Shown here: positions 48,459 through 57,013 of the stretch, one piece after another
How positions within the stretch are numbered: the first letter of the stretch is position 1
How the letters are laid out: every line of letters starts with the position of its first letter
Assembly (NCBI GenBank): GCA_903843305.1
Contig: CAIMPI010000016.1
Coordinates: 1 to 64,000 of the forward strand
DNA: 64,000 nucleotides
Direction: 5' to 3'
Source of the DNA: an uncultured Chlorobiaceae bacterium
Lineage (GTDB): Bacteria; Bacteroidota; Chlorobiia; Chlorobiales; Chlorobiaceae
Translations under genes and position numbers: made by a program
The notes under the pieces: generated by a model
Database searches by the model: none
Told to the model about the DNA's origin: nothing
The model's input: the letters and a program-made list of their open reading frames with translations, nothing else

Positions 48459-49052
48459 ATGCTGACCCGTGTTGACAAGCCAGCCCTGATGAAGCGGCTC
48501 TTTGAACTTGGCTGCGGTTATTCTGGCCAGATTCTCTCCTATACAAAAATTCTTGGCCAATTGCAGGACGCAGGTAACACAACAACACTTGCCCACTATC
48601 TGCGTCTGCTCGATACCGCCGGGTTACTCTACGGTCTGGAAAAGTACAGCCCTGAAATGGTGCGGTGTAGAGCGTCCATCCCGAAATTTCAGGTGCATAA
48701 AACCGCTCTCATCAGTGCACAGCAGCAACACTCTTCTCAGGAGATTGCTGCTAATCCTTCCAAGTGGGGACGATGGGTTGAGTCGGCAATTGGTGCCTGT
48801 CTCCTCAATCATACCCGCACCGATGCCATGAACCTGTTTTACTGGCGAGAGGGAAACCATGAGGTGGATTTTGTTCTGGAGCACAAGGGAAAGGTGATCG
48901 GCCTTGAAATCAAAAGTGGCCACACCGGGCACGCTTCCGGCATGGCTGCATTTGAGCAACAGTGCAAGCCGTACAAGGTTCTACTGATCGGAAATTCGGG
49001 GATTCCATGGCAGGAGTTTCTTGAACTGGAACCTTTGGAGCTGTTTGCGTGA
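48459..49052 (+). pseudogene. C-terminal fragment of a DUF4143 AAA+ ATPase
   Basis: 197 codons that match the second half of DUF4143 proteins: LTRVDKPALMKRLFELGCGYSGQILSYTKILGQLQDAGNTTTLAHYLRLLDTAGLLYGLEKYS, then GRWVESAIGACLLNH and FYWREGNHEVDFVLEHKGKVIGLEIKSG, which is the PD-(D/E)xK-like end. The AAA+ ATPase half with Walker A and B is missing; the family is normally about 380-450 residues. The break lies at about 48458. Probably a dead remnant, though the fragment still has an ATG and a clean stop. Confidence 0.75.
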
Positions 49053-49217
49053 AGGGAGGCAACTCGCTCAGGGCATACTCCCGTTATATTATTTTATAAA
49101 AAGGAAATATGCAGGAGATGTGATTGATGCCGTCATTCACTTTGTATCAAGATGCCAAGGCGGTTGGTCATGCTCATTTGGCTATACGATTCCCTTTACC
49201 TGTCATCAACAGTCGTT

Positions 49218-49523
49218 ATGAACAAGGAAAAACATAGGGAACTTGAGGCTTCCGGGTGGAAGATCGGAAGCGTTGATGAATTCCTGGAACTCAGTCAGGA
49301 AGAGACAGAATTCATAGAATTAAAACTCTCTTTGAGCCAGAACCTTAAAGAGCGCCGTCAGTCGCTCCGGTTGACTCAGAAAGATTTTGCAAGAATGATC
49401 CATTCAAGCCAGTCCCGCGTTGCAAAAATGGAAGCTGGCGATCCTGCCGTATCGATTGATCTGCTTGTAAAATGCCCGTTCGTACCTGATGCACGTGGGG
49501 AACCTCGACTGGAAAAAGATTAA
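49218..49523 (+). pseudogene. HigA-like XRE regulator with scrambled C-terminus
   Basis: From ATG 49218: MNKEKHRELEASGWKIGSVDEFL ... LKERRQSLRLTQKDFARMIHSSQSRVAKMEAGDPAVSIDLLVK, the standard N-terminal and HTH part of HigA-type antitoxins. After residue about 80 the frame runs into sequence that belongs, in another frame, to the downstream methyltransferase fragment (CPFVPDARGEPRLEKD), so the last helix is lost. No toxin gene is recognisable next to it. The junction is near 49470-49488. Confidence 0.7.
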
Positions 49524-49860
49524 CCCCGACATTTTCGGCTCAATGATTCAGGCTGTAGCCGATGATGAGGAGCGTGGTGCCCTGGGGATGCACTACACCA
49601 GCGTACCAAACATTTTGAAAGTGTTAAACCCGCTTTTTCTTGATGATGTACGGGGACAACTGAAAGAAGCAGGCGACAACGCAAGAATGTTGCTCAACCT
49701 GCGCAAGCGCCTATCGAAAATCAGGGTTTTTGACCCTGCCTGCGGTTCAGGTAATTTTCTTGTTATTGCCTACAAGGAGTTGCGGGCTATTGAAGCTGAA
49801 ATCAATCGGCTGCGAGGTGAGGCAGCAGAACAGTCTGTAATCGTAGGAGGCAATGTATAG
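49489..49860 (+). pseudogene. fragment of an N6-adenine DNA methyltransferase
   Basis: About 123 codons: HVGNLDWKKINPDIFGSMIQAVADDEERGALGMHYTSVPNILKVLNPLFLDDVRGQL, then the SAM-binding motif I VFDPACGSGNFLVIAYKELRAIEAEINRLRGEA. This is the middle of the large class I DNA methyltransferases (usually 900 or more residues) of type IIL/MmeI-like or three-gene restriction systems. Both ends are missing: the 5' part is replaced by the HigA-like remnant, and the catalytic NPPY half is lost at about 49840, beside the Nmad block. It cannot methylate on its own. Confidence 0.78.
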
Positions 49861-49878
49861 GTTTCATATTCTTGGATA

Positions 49879-50739
49879 TCATGCTTGAGAGTGATTCGTA
49901 ATCAGATCACAAGCCCAAGAAATAGCTTCCGGGTATTCTTGGCTATCAATTATAAATTCCTGTCCTCTTGAGGCTGCCTTTAATTTTGTTCGATTACCAT
50001 GCAAGTTCCAACTTCGCTGTAAATTTGGGTGGAATGTGAGGGGCTTACGAGATTCGCCAGGATAGAACCAACCAGGGAGTTCCCAATCTGTTACTTTATC
50101 TGCATCCTGTGCAGTCAATTGCAGTTCTGATGAGTACCGGGGTAGAACACCGGCTCCTGGAACGTCTTTCAATATTATGCCATTTATTTCCAATTGTGGT
50201 TTTGCAATGTAAACCACATTATTCGGCTCATCACTACGGAAGTGGGGATGATATTCTGCCCATTTATAGCCATCAGGTTTATTGATTCCCAAATGCAAGA
50301 CTTTATCGACCTGCATCCATCCCCATATAACATGGCGTGGCTTGGATTTGGGAACTCTTGTATAGACACCTTCCCGCTCTTCGATATTCTGGAACAGGCC
50401 AAAAAATAGAAAGAGATCACCCGTTGAAATATCATTGTTATGGAGATGCCCTTGAGCAGCCCCTGACTGACCGAAAATAGGACGCCATCCATCCTCACGT
50501 GATTGAAGGCTCTCCTTTACAAGATCAGGGTCAAGATGGGCATGGGATTTAATTTTGGACGCGAGCTGCTCAATAAGAGGCCCGAGTGATTTGCCATTAT
50601 AGAAAATGTCCACATACTTTGTTCCAGACTTTATGTTATCAGGAATAGGCAGTGACAACATACGACCATCAGGAAAGATTGGGCTTGGTACACCTCCAGC
50701 AGCGGAGTCAAATCCTTTTCTACTCAGAATCAATTTCAT
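49879..50739 (-). CDS. Nmad3-like protein (nucleotide modification-associated domain 3)
   Basis: 286 residues from ATG 50739, which has GGAGG five bases upstream; ATG 50757 would add six codons. The opening MKLILSRKGFDSAAGGVPSPIFPDGRMLSLPIPD is what I recall for the Nmad3 family, predicted by comparative genomics to act with DNA base-modification or restriction systems. No catalytic residues are established for the family. Other features are the HLHNNDISTGDLFLFFGLFQ and YPGESRKPLTFHPN blocks. It lies 32 bases downstream of the Nmad2 gene in the same direction. Biochemical role unknown. Confidence 0.72.
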   Translation of the reverse strand: MKLILSRKGFDSAAGGVPSPIFPDGRMLSLPIPDNIKSGTKYVDIFYNGKSLGPLIEQLASKIKSHAHLDPDLVKESLQSREDGWRPIFGQSGAAQGHLHNNDISTGDLFLFFGLFQNIEEREGVYTRVPKSKPRHVIWGWMQVDKVLHLGINKPDGYKWAEYHPHFRSDEPNNVVYIAKPQLEINGIILKDVPGAGVLPRYSSELQLTAQDADKVTDWELPGWFYPGESRKPLTFHPNLQRSWNLHGNRTKLKAASRGQEFIIDSQEYPEAISWACDLITNHSQA

Positions 50740-50771
50740 TCTTCCTCCTGTTTCCATGAATTATCAGTTAC

Positions 50772-51344
50772 TTACCATTTTGTTGGATGGCAATTGACTC
50801 CCTGTGGTTTTGCGGCTATGAATTCCAGAAAGCAATTGATGGTTTCTGGTGAGAAGGCGTTTCTGTGTCCACGACCAACCTTTAAGCCACTCAAACTTTC
50901 CGGTAACTCCGGGCCGGATGCTCCGAAGTAGTGAAAGGTTTTTCCGACAAGAACACGAACTCCATTCAAGTCCCACTTTTTGACTCCCAAGTTCTCTTGT
51001 TTTCCATCAGAATGCTGCGACAGCAATTGCTCGTAAGTTCCATCAGGCAATGGCTTGTAAATATTATCTCCACGTTTGTAGACTTTACCCGTCGTGTAAT
51101 CTGGTCTCTTGTTAACGAACCGCTCATCATTGTAGTATTCTGAGTAGCTCTTCAGAATCTCATCAACCTGCATCGCGTAAATGACCTTATTCCCTTTGGC
51201 TTTGGGACTCAACCCAACAATCCAGTCACCTTCATCTATTGTTCGTCGAATCGCTGGCTTGCAGCAAGCCAGTGTACAATATCCAAAAAATGGATTTGGC
51301 GAGAAGCCGGAATCAATGGCGACAATGTATGAATACAGCTTCAT
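50772..51344 (-). CDS. Nmad2-like protein (nucleotide modification-associated domain 2)
   Basis: 190 residues, beginning MKLYSYIVAIDSGFSPNPFFGYCTLACCKPAIRRTIDEGDWIVGLS, the N-terminal signature I recall for Nmad2, which is often found paired with Nmad3. Further features: VIYAMQVDEILKSYSEYYNDERF and GKTFHYFGASGPELPE. No membrane or signal segment. The pair is apparently co-transcribed leftward, and divergent from a lipoprotein gene. The family is linked to DNA base modification only by gene neighbourhood, so the function is a prediction. Confidence 0.72.
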   Translation of the reverse strand: MKLYSYIVAIDSGFSPNPFFGYCTLACCKPAIRRTIDEGDWIVGLSPKAKGNKVIYAMQVDEILKSYSEYYNDERFVNKRPDYTTGKVYKRGDNIYKPLPDGTYEQLLSQHSDGKQENLGVKKWDLNGVRVLVGKTFHYFGASGPELPESLSGLKVGRGHRNAFSPETINCFLEFIAAKPQGVNCHPTKW

Positions 51345-51610
51345 CTGCTATCCGTGAATAGACTTTTTGGGAACGGGGGTGTACATTGTCAATGTACGAT
51401 GATAATTGTGATTCTTAATTGCTAAAAGGCTTGTCAGAGAAAAAACAGAAATGACTTCTTTGAGCTCATAGTGAACAGTATATGGTGATAACCTATTTTT
51501 AAAAAATGTCTTAGTGGTAACGCCATTCCTTTGCAAAACATGGGAAAAAGACCTTTTATTCGTGAAATGAATTATGTTTGCAGTAAGCCAAAATTAAAAA
51601 ATTTCTGGAA
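51345..51610. promoter_or_regulatory. AT-rich divergent promoter region, Nmad2 and lipoprotein
   Basis: 266 bases without a convincing gene, markedly AT-rich compared with its flanks. It must contain the leftward promoter of the Nmad2-Nmad3 pair and the rightward promoter of the lipoprotein gene. I see no clear palindromic operator. Confidence 0.4.
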
Positions 51611-52333
51611 ATGAAAAAGACAATCATTACAATTTCCTTGTTTTCTTTATTCGGCTGCAATCCCCAATCGACTTCTGCCTTGGCAACAGTCAAAGAGAAA
51701 ATCATCGCGTTAGTAAAGAAACCTACACACTCAACCTCAGGGATGTCTCAAGAGGAGTACAGAGAAAATGCAAGATTATGGGCGATCAAAGATGATAACG
51801 TGGTGGCTGCTCGGAAGCACATTGAAGAAGCCGTAAAACTACGTTTAAAATCGCCTAAGCATGCAATTTTTGAGCCAGGAGCTAAAGCAATTAGGGTAGA
51901 TAAAGGAGAAATCGAAACAGGGCAGTGGTGTTTTGAGACTGGAAGTAAGTCACTGAATTGGTACTTGCTCAATATGTTGAGCCGCTACGTAGAAGAGGTT
52001 AACCGATTGAATGCACCTCCTCCCCCACCTCCGACCCCAAAGCAACACCCATCTGGTGATGTAGTTCCATCAGAAGAGGAACCACCGTGGGCCGCAGAGG
52101 ATCGTGAAACAGAATATCGCCAACTGATAGATCGAAACTCATGGCTTGAGCCATTGTTAGGTTTGCTGGAAGGGGTCGAGGGTGGTAAGGTAGAACTACA
52201 CTATTATGCGATTGAGTCTTACGTTGACACGGTAAATCAGTATGCAACAGATATTCGTATGAAATACACTGGGTACTATATCTTTAACCCATACTCAGGG
52301 GGATCAGACGTAGGCATTGCAGAGATAAATTAA
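51611..52333 (+). CDS. hypothetical lipoprotein with a proline run
   Basis: 240 residues. The signal peptide MKKTIITISLFSLFGCNPQ has a lipobox with Cys16. After it come a helical, charged region (ENARLWAIKDDNVVAARKHIEEAVKLRLKSPKHAIF), a proline-rich linker (about residues 135-145, seven or more prolines) and a C-terminal region ending YNPYSGGSDV-like (FNPYSGGSDVGIAEIN). I do not recognise the family. It sits between the Nmad2 gene and the truncated helicase in the accessory region and may be cargo of the same insertion. Confidence 0.6.
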   Translation: MKKTIITISLFSLFGCNPQSTSALATVKEKIIALVKKPTHSTSGMSQEEYRENARLWAIKDDNVVAARKHIEEAVKLRLKSPKHAIFEPGAKAIRVDKGEIETGQWCFETGSKSLNWYLLNMLSRYVEEVNRLNAPPPPPPTPKQHPSGDVVPSEEEPPWAAEDRETEYRQLIDRNSWLEPLLGLLEGVEGGKVELHYYAIESYVDTVNQYATDIRMKYTGYYIFNPYSGGSDVGIAEIN

Positions 52334-52394
52334 CAGAAGATTGCTCACAATCTGTGGTTCTGAAATACAGAAGACTTCACATTTCTCATGAAGG

Positions 52395-54287
52395 ATGTGG
52401 AAGTCGTTTATCGCCCTGGACAAGCTGCACAATCAACATATTAAAAAAGCTGTTATTGTTGTGCAAGAACGGTCGATTGGCGCAAGCTTCATTGATGAGC
52501 CTTTAAACAAGTTTGGTTTCTGGGCAGATTGGATAGTTGCTCCGCAATGGAATCTCTGTAATGCGCCGGGGGATGATAACGGTGGCAAGGTTAACGCCGT
52601 CAAAAGTTTTCTGGAGAGTCAGGATCGCATTCTGGTTTGCACCCATGCCACGTTCCGGTTTGCTGTTGATCGTTTTGGCGTGGAGGCTTTTGATGACTGC
52701 CTGATTGCTGTAGATGAATTTCATCACGTCAGCGCCAATCCCGATAACAGACTTGGTGCGCATCTTGGCACGTTTATAGCCCGGAACAAGGTTCACATTG
52801 TCGCCATGACCGGCTCCTATTTCCGTGGCGATGCCGAAGCTGTTCTGGCACCACAGGATGAATCGAAGTTTGAGACGGTAACTTACACCTACTACGAGCA
52901 ACTGAACGGCTATCAGTATCTGAAACAACTCGATATTGGTTACTATTTTTACTCCGGCTCTTATCTGGACGAAATAATGGATGTCCTCGATACCGACCAA
53001 AAAACCATTATTCATATCCCGAATGTCAATTCAAGGGAAAGCACACAACGCGGAAAGATCACTGAGGTGAGTGAGATAATGGGTGCTGTTGGAACTTGGA
53101 AAGGGAAAGACCCGGTCACCGGTTTCGACTGTGTTCAGAGAGCCGATGGCCATATCCTGAAAATTGCTGATTTGGTGGATGATGGCCCGGAGCGGCACTC
53201 GAAAGTGCTCAACGCTTTGAAAGACCCCTCTCAAAAGAATAACCGCGACCATGTGGACATCATCATCGCGCTTGGGATGGCTAAAGAGGGGTTTGATTGG
53301 ATTTGGTGTGAACATGCTCTCACGGTTGGTTATCGTTCAAGCCTGACGGAGATCATCCAGATTATTGGCCGAGCTACACGTGATGCCATAGGGAAAACCC
53401 GCACCCGCTTTACCAACCTGATTGCTGAACCTGACGCATCAGCGGAGTCGGTGACTGATGCCGTGAATGATACTTTGAAGGCAATAGCGGCAAGCCTGCT
53501 GATGGAACAGGTGCTTGCTCCCAAGTTTAACTTCACTCCCAAGAACAGCAATAACGGGCCGGTGGAAGGATTTGATTACGGTGAAAGTGGTTATGATCCG
53601 GCTAAAGAAAATGTTGGTTTTAATGCGCAAACCGGACAGCTCCAGATAGAGATAAAGGGCTTGGTTGAGCCAAAAAGCAAAGAGGCGGTTCGCATTTGCC
53701 TGGAAGATTTAAATGAGGTGATTACCTCTTTTGTGCAGGATAAAACAGCACTTGAGCGAGGGCTTTTTGATTCGGAAGTAGTGGCCGAAGAGTTGACCCA
53801 ATTGCGCATGGGTAAAATCGTGAAAGATAAATACCCTGAACTGGATGCGGAAGATCAGGAAGCTGTAAGGCAACACGCCATCACCGCGCTGAACCTCACC
53901 CAGCAGGCGAAGAAGATTATCAATGCAAGCGATAACCTGCAGCCAGGTGGTAACACTGCCCTGATTGACGGGGTTCGCAAATTTGCGATGGATGTTCGTG
54001 ATCTTGATATTGACCTGATTGACCGCATCAATCCATTTGGAGAGGCATACGCAATTCTTGCCAAAGCGATGAATGAGGAGAGTCTTAAACAGGTGGCTTC
54101 GGTGATTGCCGGTAAGAAAGTAAATCTATCACTGGATGAAGCACGTGAACTGGTTATGCGGGCTCTGAAATTCAAACAGGAACGCGGAAGATTGCCCTCT
54201 TTAACTGCTCAAGACCCTTGGGAAAAGAGAATGGCTGAAGGTGTCGCTTTCCTGCAAAAAAAGACAGCGGAGGCCAAGAATGGCTGA
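52395..54287 (+). pseudogene. DEAD-like helicase lacking its Walker A segment
   Basis: 630 codons open from ATG 52395 (MWKSFIALDKL), matching a helicase of GIY-YIG-linked restriction-like systems from just after motif I. Present: motif Ia region AVIVVQERSIGASF, motif II AVDEFHHVS, motif III AMTGSYF, motif VI IIQIIGRATRDA, and a long C-terminal helical region. Missing: the N-terminal P-loop, without which such a helicase cannot hydrolyse ATP. The rest is intact over 1.8 kb, which suggests a recent or still-selected truncation. It overlaps the GIY-YIG gene by 8 bases. Confidence 0.7.
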
Positions 54288-55473
54288 AATGAGTGATAAA
54301 GAGCTTCTCAAAGCTCTTGGGGTTGAAGCAAAGGTAGAAGCCAAATCAGCCAGAACAGCTCGTGAAGAGAGGATTATTGCTGGCTTTGAGGATATCGAGC
54401 GTTTTTTTGAGCAACAGGGTCGCCTCCCTGCTCATGGTGAGGATAAAGAGATATTTGAACGGCTCTATTCCGTCCGGCTTGATAAAATCCGTGCATCTGA
54501 GGAGTGCAGGAACGCTCTGACCGGTCTTGATAAACATGGTTTGCTGCAAGGTCAACCCGTCAAAAACGACACCTCTTCTGAAGCATTGGATGATGAGGCA
54601 TTGCTTGCTCAACTTGGCGTTCTGAATGCATCCGAAAATGATATCACCAATCTGACACATGTCAGAACACGCACTGAAATCAGAGCGGCAGAGGAGATAG
54701 CAAAGCGCACTCAATGTCTGGATTTCGATACGTTCAAACCGCTGTTTACCCAGGTGCAAGATGAGTTGAAATCGGGTGTCCGCAAGTCACGCGAGTTCAA
54801 GGATTATGCTCAAATCCGGCAAGGTGAGTTTTTCATCCTCGGTGGGCAGAAGGTTTATGTCGCTGAAATGGGGGATGAGTTCATCAATGTTTATGAGAGA
54901 ACGGATCGAAGACTTCGGGTTATTTATGACAATGGAACCGAAAGCGATATTCTGCTGCGCTCTTTGCAAAGGGCTCTGCAAAAAGACTTAGCTGGTCGGC
55001 GAATTAGTGAGCCTTCAGAAGGGCCGCTTTTCTCTGGTGTAGTTGAAGATGGTGATTGCGCAAGCGGTACCATCTATGTTCTCCGCAGTAAATCAGATCA
55101 TCCCTTGATTCAGGAGCACAGGGATGTTATTCACAAGATTGGCGTGACGGGTGGCGATATTGAAAAACGTATTGCCAACGCAAAACTTGACCCTACGTTT
55201 CTCATGGCGGATGTGGAAGTTGTTGCGACTTACGAGCTTTCAAACATCAACCGTACAAAACTGGAAAATTTGATTCACCGATTTTTTGAGCCAGCAAAAC
55301 TCGATATGCAGCTCAAAGATCGTTTCGGCAACCCGGTTGTGCCACGCGAGTGGTTCCTGGTGCCGCTCTTTATCATCGATGAAGTTGTTGAAAAGATCAG
55401 AGATGGTTCAATTGTAAACTTCTGTTATGATCCGGGTTCAGGGCGATTGGTGGAATGCCATTCGGGGGATTGA
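54280..55473 (+). CDS. GIY-YIG nuclease (T5orf172/MUG113-like) protein
   Basis: 397 residues from ATG 54280, with GGAGG seven bases upstream, overlapping the helicase stop. The C-terminal domain is a GIY-YIG nuclease: GTIYVLRSKSDHP (GIY part), IHKIGVTGGDIEKRIANAK (YIG part with the conserved Arg) and KLENLIHRFFEPAKLD (metal-binding Glu). The N-terminal 220 residues are helical with repeated LLxxLGV motifs and are not recognised. It appears complete and is the only intact member of the presumed methyltransferase-helicase-nuclease set. Confidence 0.82.
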   Translation: MAEMSDKELLKALGVEAKVEAKSARTAREERIIAGFEDIERFFEQQGRLPAHGEDKEIFERLYSVRLDKIRASEECRNALTGLDKHGLLQGQPVKNDTSSEALDDEALLAQLGVLNASENDITNLTHVRTRTEIRAAEEIAKRTQCLDFDTFKPLFTQVQDELKSGVRKSREFKDYAQIRQGEFFILGGQKVYVAEMGDEFINVYERTDRRLRVIYDNGTESDILLRSLQRALQKDLAGRRISEPSEGPLFSGVVEDGDCASGTIYVLRSKSDHPLIQEHRDVIHKIGVTGGDIEKRIANAKLDPTFLMADVEVVATYELSNINRTKLENLIHRFFEPAKLDMQLKDRFGNPVVPREWFLVPLFIIDEVVEKIRDGSIVNFCYDPGSGRLVECHSGD

Positions 55474-55537
55474 TTTAAACCCAAGTTCGCCGTTATCGTA
55501 AAGAGCATGCCGCCCGGTATGGTAACGATCCCAATCG

Positions 55538-55693
55538 AATTGTAGAGGCTTCGAGAAAATAGAGATTTCCCTGAACTCCACTTTTACTGTTGCTATTGGT
55601 GATAATGGAATTGGCAAGACACAGGAAAAGACAGGCAGGATTTTCTTTTCTGCTTTTTCAGCAGTAAGTGTATTTTACAACTATTTTCTATAA
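55538..55693 (+). pseudogene. N-terminal stub of a RecF/SMC-like AAA ATPase
   Basis: The frame from 55538 reads NCRGFEKIEISLNSTFTVAIGDNGIGKT, a typical start of RecF/OLD-like ATPases, with Walker A GDNGIGKT. It then diverges and stops at TAA 55691-55693. Nothing of Walker B or the rest of the protein follows. A remnant of a further defence-type ATPase, cut right after its P-loop. Confidence 0.65.
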
Positions 55694-55717
55694 CACAAAG
55701 GTGACGTATTATCAGCC

Positions 55718-55972
55718 ATGGCAAAATTAGGTACAGAAAAAAATCCGGCAATAGTACATGTTCAGGATTTAGATCGGGCGAATGAAGTTGCTGAAATATT
55801 TGAACAATATGACTGGAAGTATATCATTGGATTGGAACCGGAAAAACCGGAGAATGTATCAGACCTCGTAGCACTGCTTAACCCGCCACTGCCCGTCAGT
55901 TCACCCAAAACAGGTCGCAACGAGTCCTGCCCTTGCGGAAGCGGTATTAAATTTAAAAACTGCTGTGGATGA
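55718..55972 (+). CDS. small SEC-C zinc-motif protein (PBPRA1643-like)
   Basis: 84 residues. The N-terminal part GTEKNPAIVHVQDLDRANEVAEIFEQYDWKYIIGLEPEKPENVSDLVALLNPP is the family-specific domain, and the C-terminus GRNESCPCGSGIKFKNCCG is the SEC-C zinc-binding tail (C-x-C-x8-CC). I recall this as a stand-alone SWIM/SEC-C protein family. The function is unknown, and it seems intact although it lies between two remnants. Confidence 0.75.
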   Translation: MAKLGTEKNPAIVHVQDLDRANEVAEIFEQYDWKYIIGLEPEKPENVSDLVALLNPPLPVSSPKTGRNESCPCGSGIKFKNCCG

Positions 55973-55997
55973 TTCATCCCGTGGCTGCGGATAACGA

Positions 55998-56221
55998 ATG
56001 TTGCAATCGCTACCTGAAAATCAGGTTGACGGTTATAGAGATAAAGTGACAATACGTGCCCCAAATGCCGGGTCGTCAACCAATACCCAGAGCTGTTCCG
56101 CTTCACGCTTCGCCATCACTCGCTCCTGCTGGCGCTTTTCCGCTGGGGAAGCGATTCGACCTGCAGGCGGCGGCCCAGAGGATGCTCTTTGCCGATCAAC
56201 GACAAATCTCCCAAGAGCCCA
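55998..56221 (-). pseudogene. scar of a second hipB-hipA pair with a 1-kb internal deletion
   Basis: Two blocks match the intact pair. Block B (about 56063-56221) corresponds to about 47925-48100: the end of hipB (KEDALGRRLQ) and the first residues of hipA (AKREAEQLWV-VDDPAFG). Block A (about 56001-56060) corresponds to about 46902-46957: hipA C-terminal residues HVLSLYLYNRQPDFQVAIAT. They are joined at about 56060, so about 980 bases of hipA are missing, and block B also lacks about 15 bases. Divergence between the copies is visible, so this is an old paralogous or related insertion. Confidence 0.82.
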
Positions 56222-56226
56222 ATTAT

Positions 56227-56572
56227 TTTATAAGAGTAATTACCGTTTATAAAGCGCTAACCAATGTCTTGGAGTTCTCTGGAACCAACATTGATATGAT
56301 GGTTGGGGTTCGAGTCTCATCCCAATATACGTGAATTGTTTAGCGGGAATAAAAGAGAGGTATGGAGTCCGGAAGCCAATGTTTTCGGGCGTTTTGCTGG
56401 TTAGGGAGAGGGTAAGGAATGGCATGAATTATTTTCTTTGACGAAAAGAAATATATTAATTCAAGTTTTGTTTTTTATCATAATTCGCTTACATTGTCTG
56501 TCCTTATGGATTTTTAAGGATTCGCGTTTTTTGTAATCAGAGGTTTTTTTAAAAAGAAAGAGAGTTTACAGT
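56227..56572 (+). promoter_or_regulatory. region upstream of rpsL (str operon promoter zone)
   Basis: About 346 bases without a gene. It includes a weak stem TTGGG/CCCAA around 56304-56326 and long AT-rich tracts between 56430 and 56560 that probably hold the promoter of the ribosomal operon. TTGACG near 56437 and TATCAT/CATAAT near 56476-56482 are promoter-like but not well spaced, so no single promoter is called. The left part is next to the hip scar. Confidence 0.35.
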
Positions 56573-56983
56573 ATGCCGACGATTCAGCAGCTCATCAGGC
56601 TCGGAAGAAGTGTAAAAGTATCAAAAACGGCGTCGCCAGCGCTTGAGAAATGCCCCCAGAAGCGTGGGGTTTGTACGCGTGTTTATACGACCACACCAAA
56701 AAAGCCTAACTCTGCGTTGCGGAAGGTTGCGCGTGTCAGGTTGTCAAATAAGATTGAGGTTACGGCATATATTCCTGGAGAAGGTCATAATCTGCAGGAG
56801 CATTCAATTGTTTTGATTCGTGGCGGCAGGGTAAAGGATCTTCCTGGTGTGCGGTATCATATTGTGCGCGGTTCACTGGATACTTCCGGTGTTGCTGATC
56901 GCAAGCAGAGTCGGTCGAAGTATGGGGCCAAGCAGCCTAAGGCTGGTGTTCCAGCTCCTGTTAAGGGTAAGGGTAAAAGGTAG
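56573..56983 (+). CDS. rpsL: 30S ribosomal protein S12
   Basis: Decoding-centre protein. 136 residues: [63 protein letters not shown], containing the streptomycin-region [10 protein letters not shown] (wild-type Lys) and the second loop [14 protein letters not shown]. The C-terminal basic tail [16 protein letters not shown] is somewhat extended. First gene of the str operon; rpsG follows 30 bases later. Confidence 0.98.
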   Translation: MPTIQQLIRLGRSVKVSKTASPALEKCPQKRGVCTRVYTTTPKKPNSALRKVARVRLSNKIEVTAYIPGEGHNLQEHSIVLIRGGRVKDLPGVRYHIVRGSLDTSGVADRKQSRSKYGAKQPKAGVPAPVKGKGKR

Positions 56984-57013
56984 ATAAGTCGAATCATAAA
57001 TTCAGGGAAGAAC

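Noticed and set aside
52334-52394. A hidden exon-like upstream part of the helicase with Walker A
   Set aside because: None of the three plus-strand frames just upstream contains a G-x4-GK-S/T motif, and stops intervene.
56300-56330. A tRNA T-arm-like string (GGTTCGAGTCTC) upstream of rpsL
   Set aside because: The T-stem has mismatches, and no acceptor, D-arm or anticodon-arm sequence fits around it.
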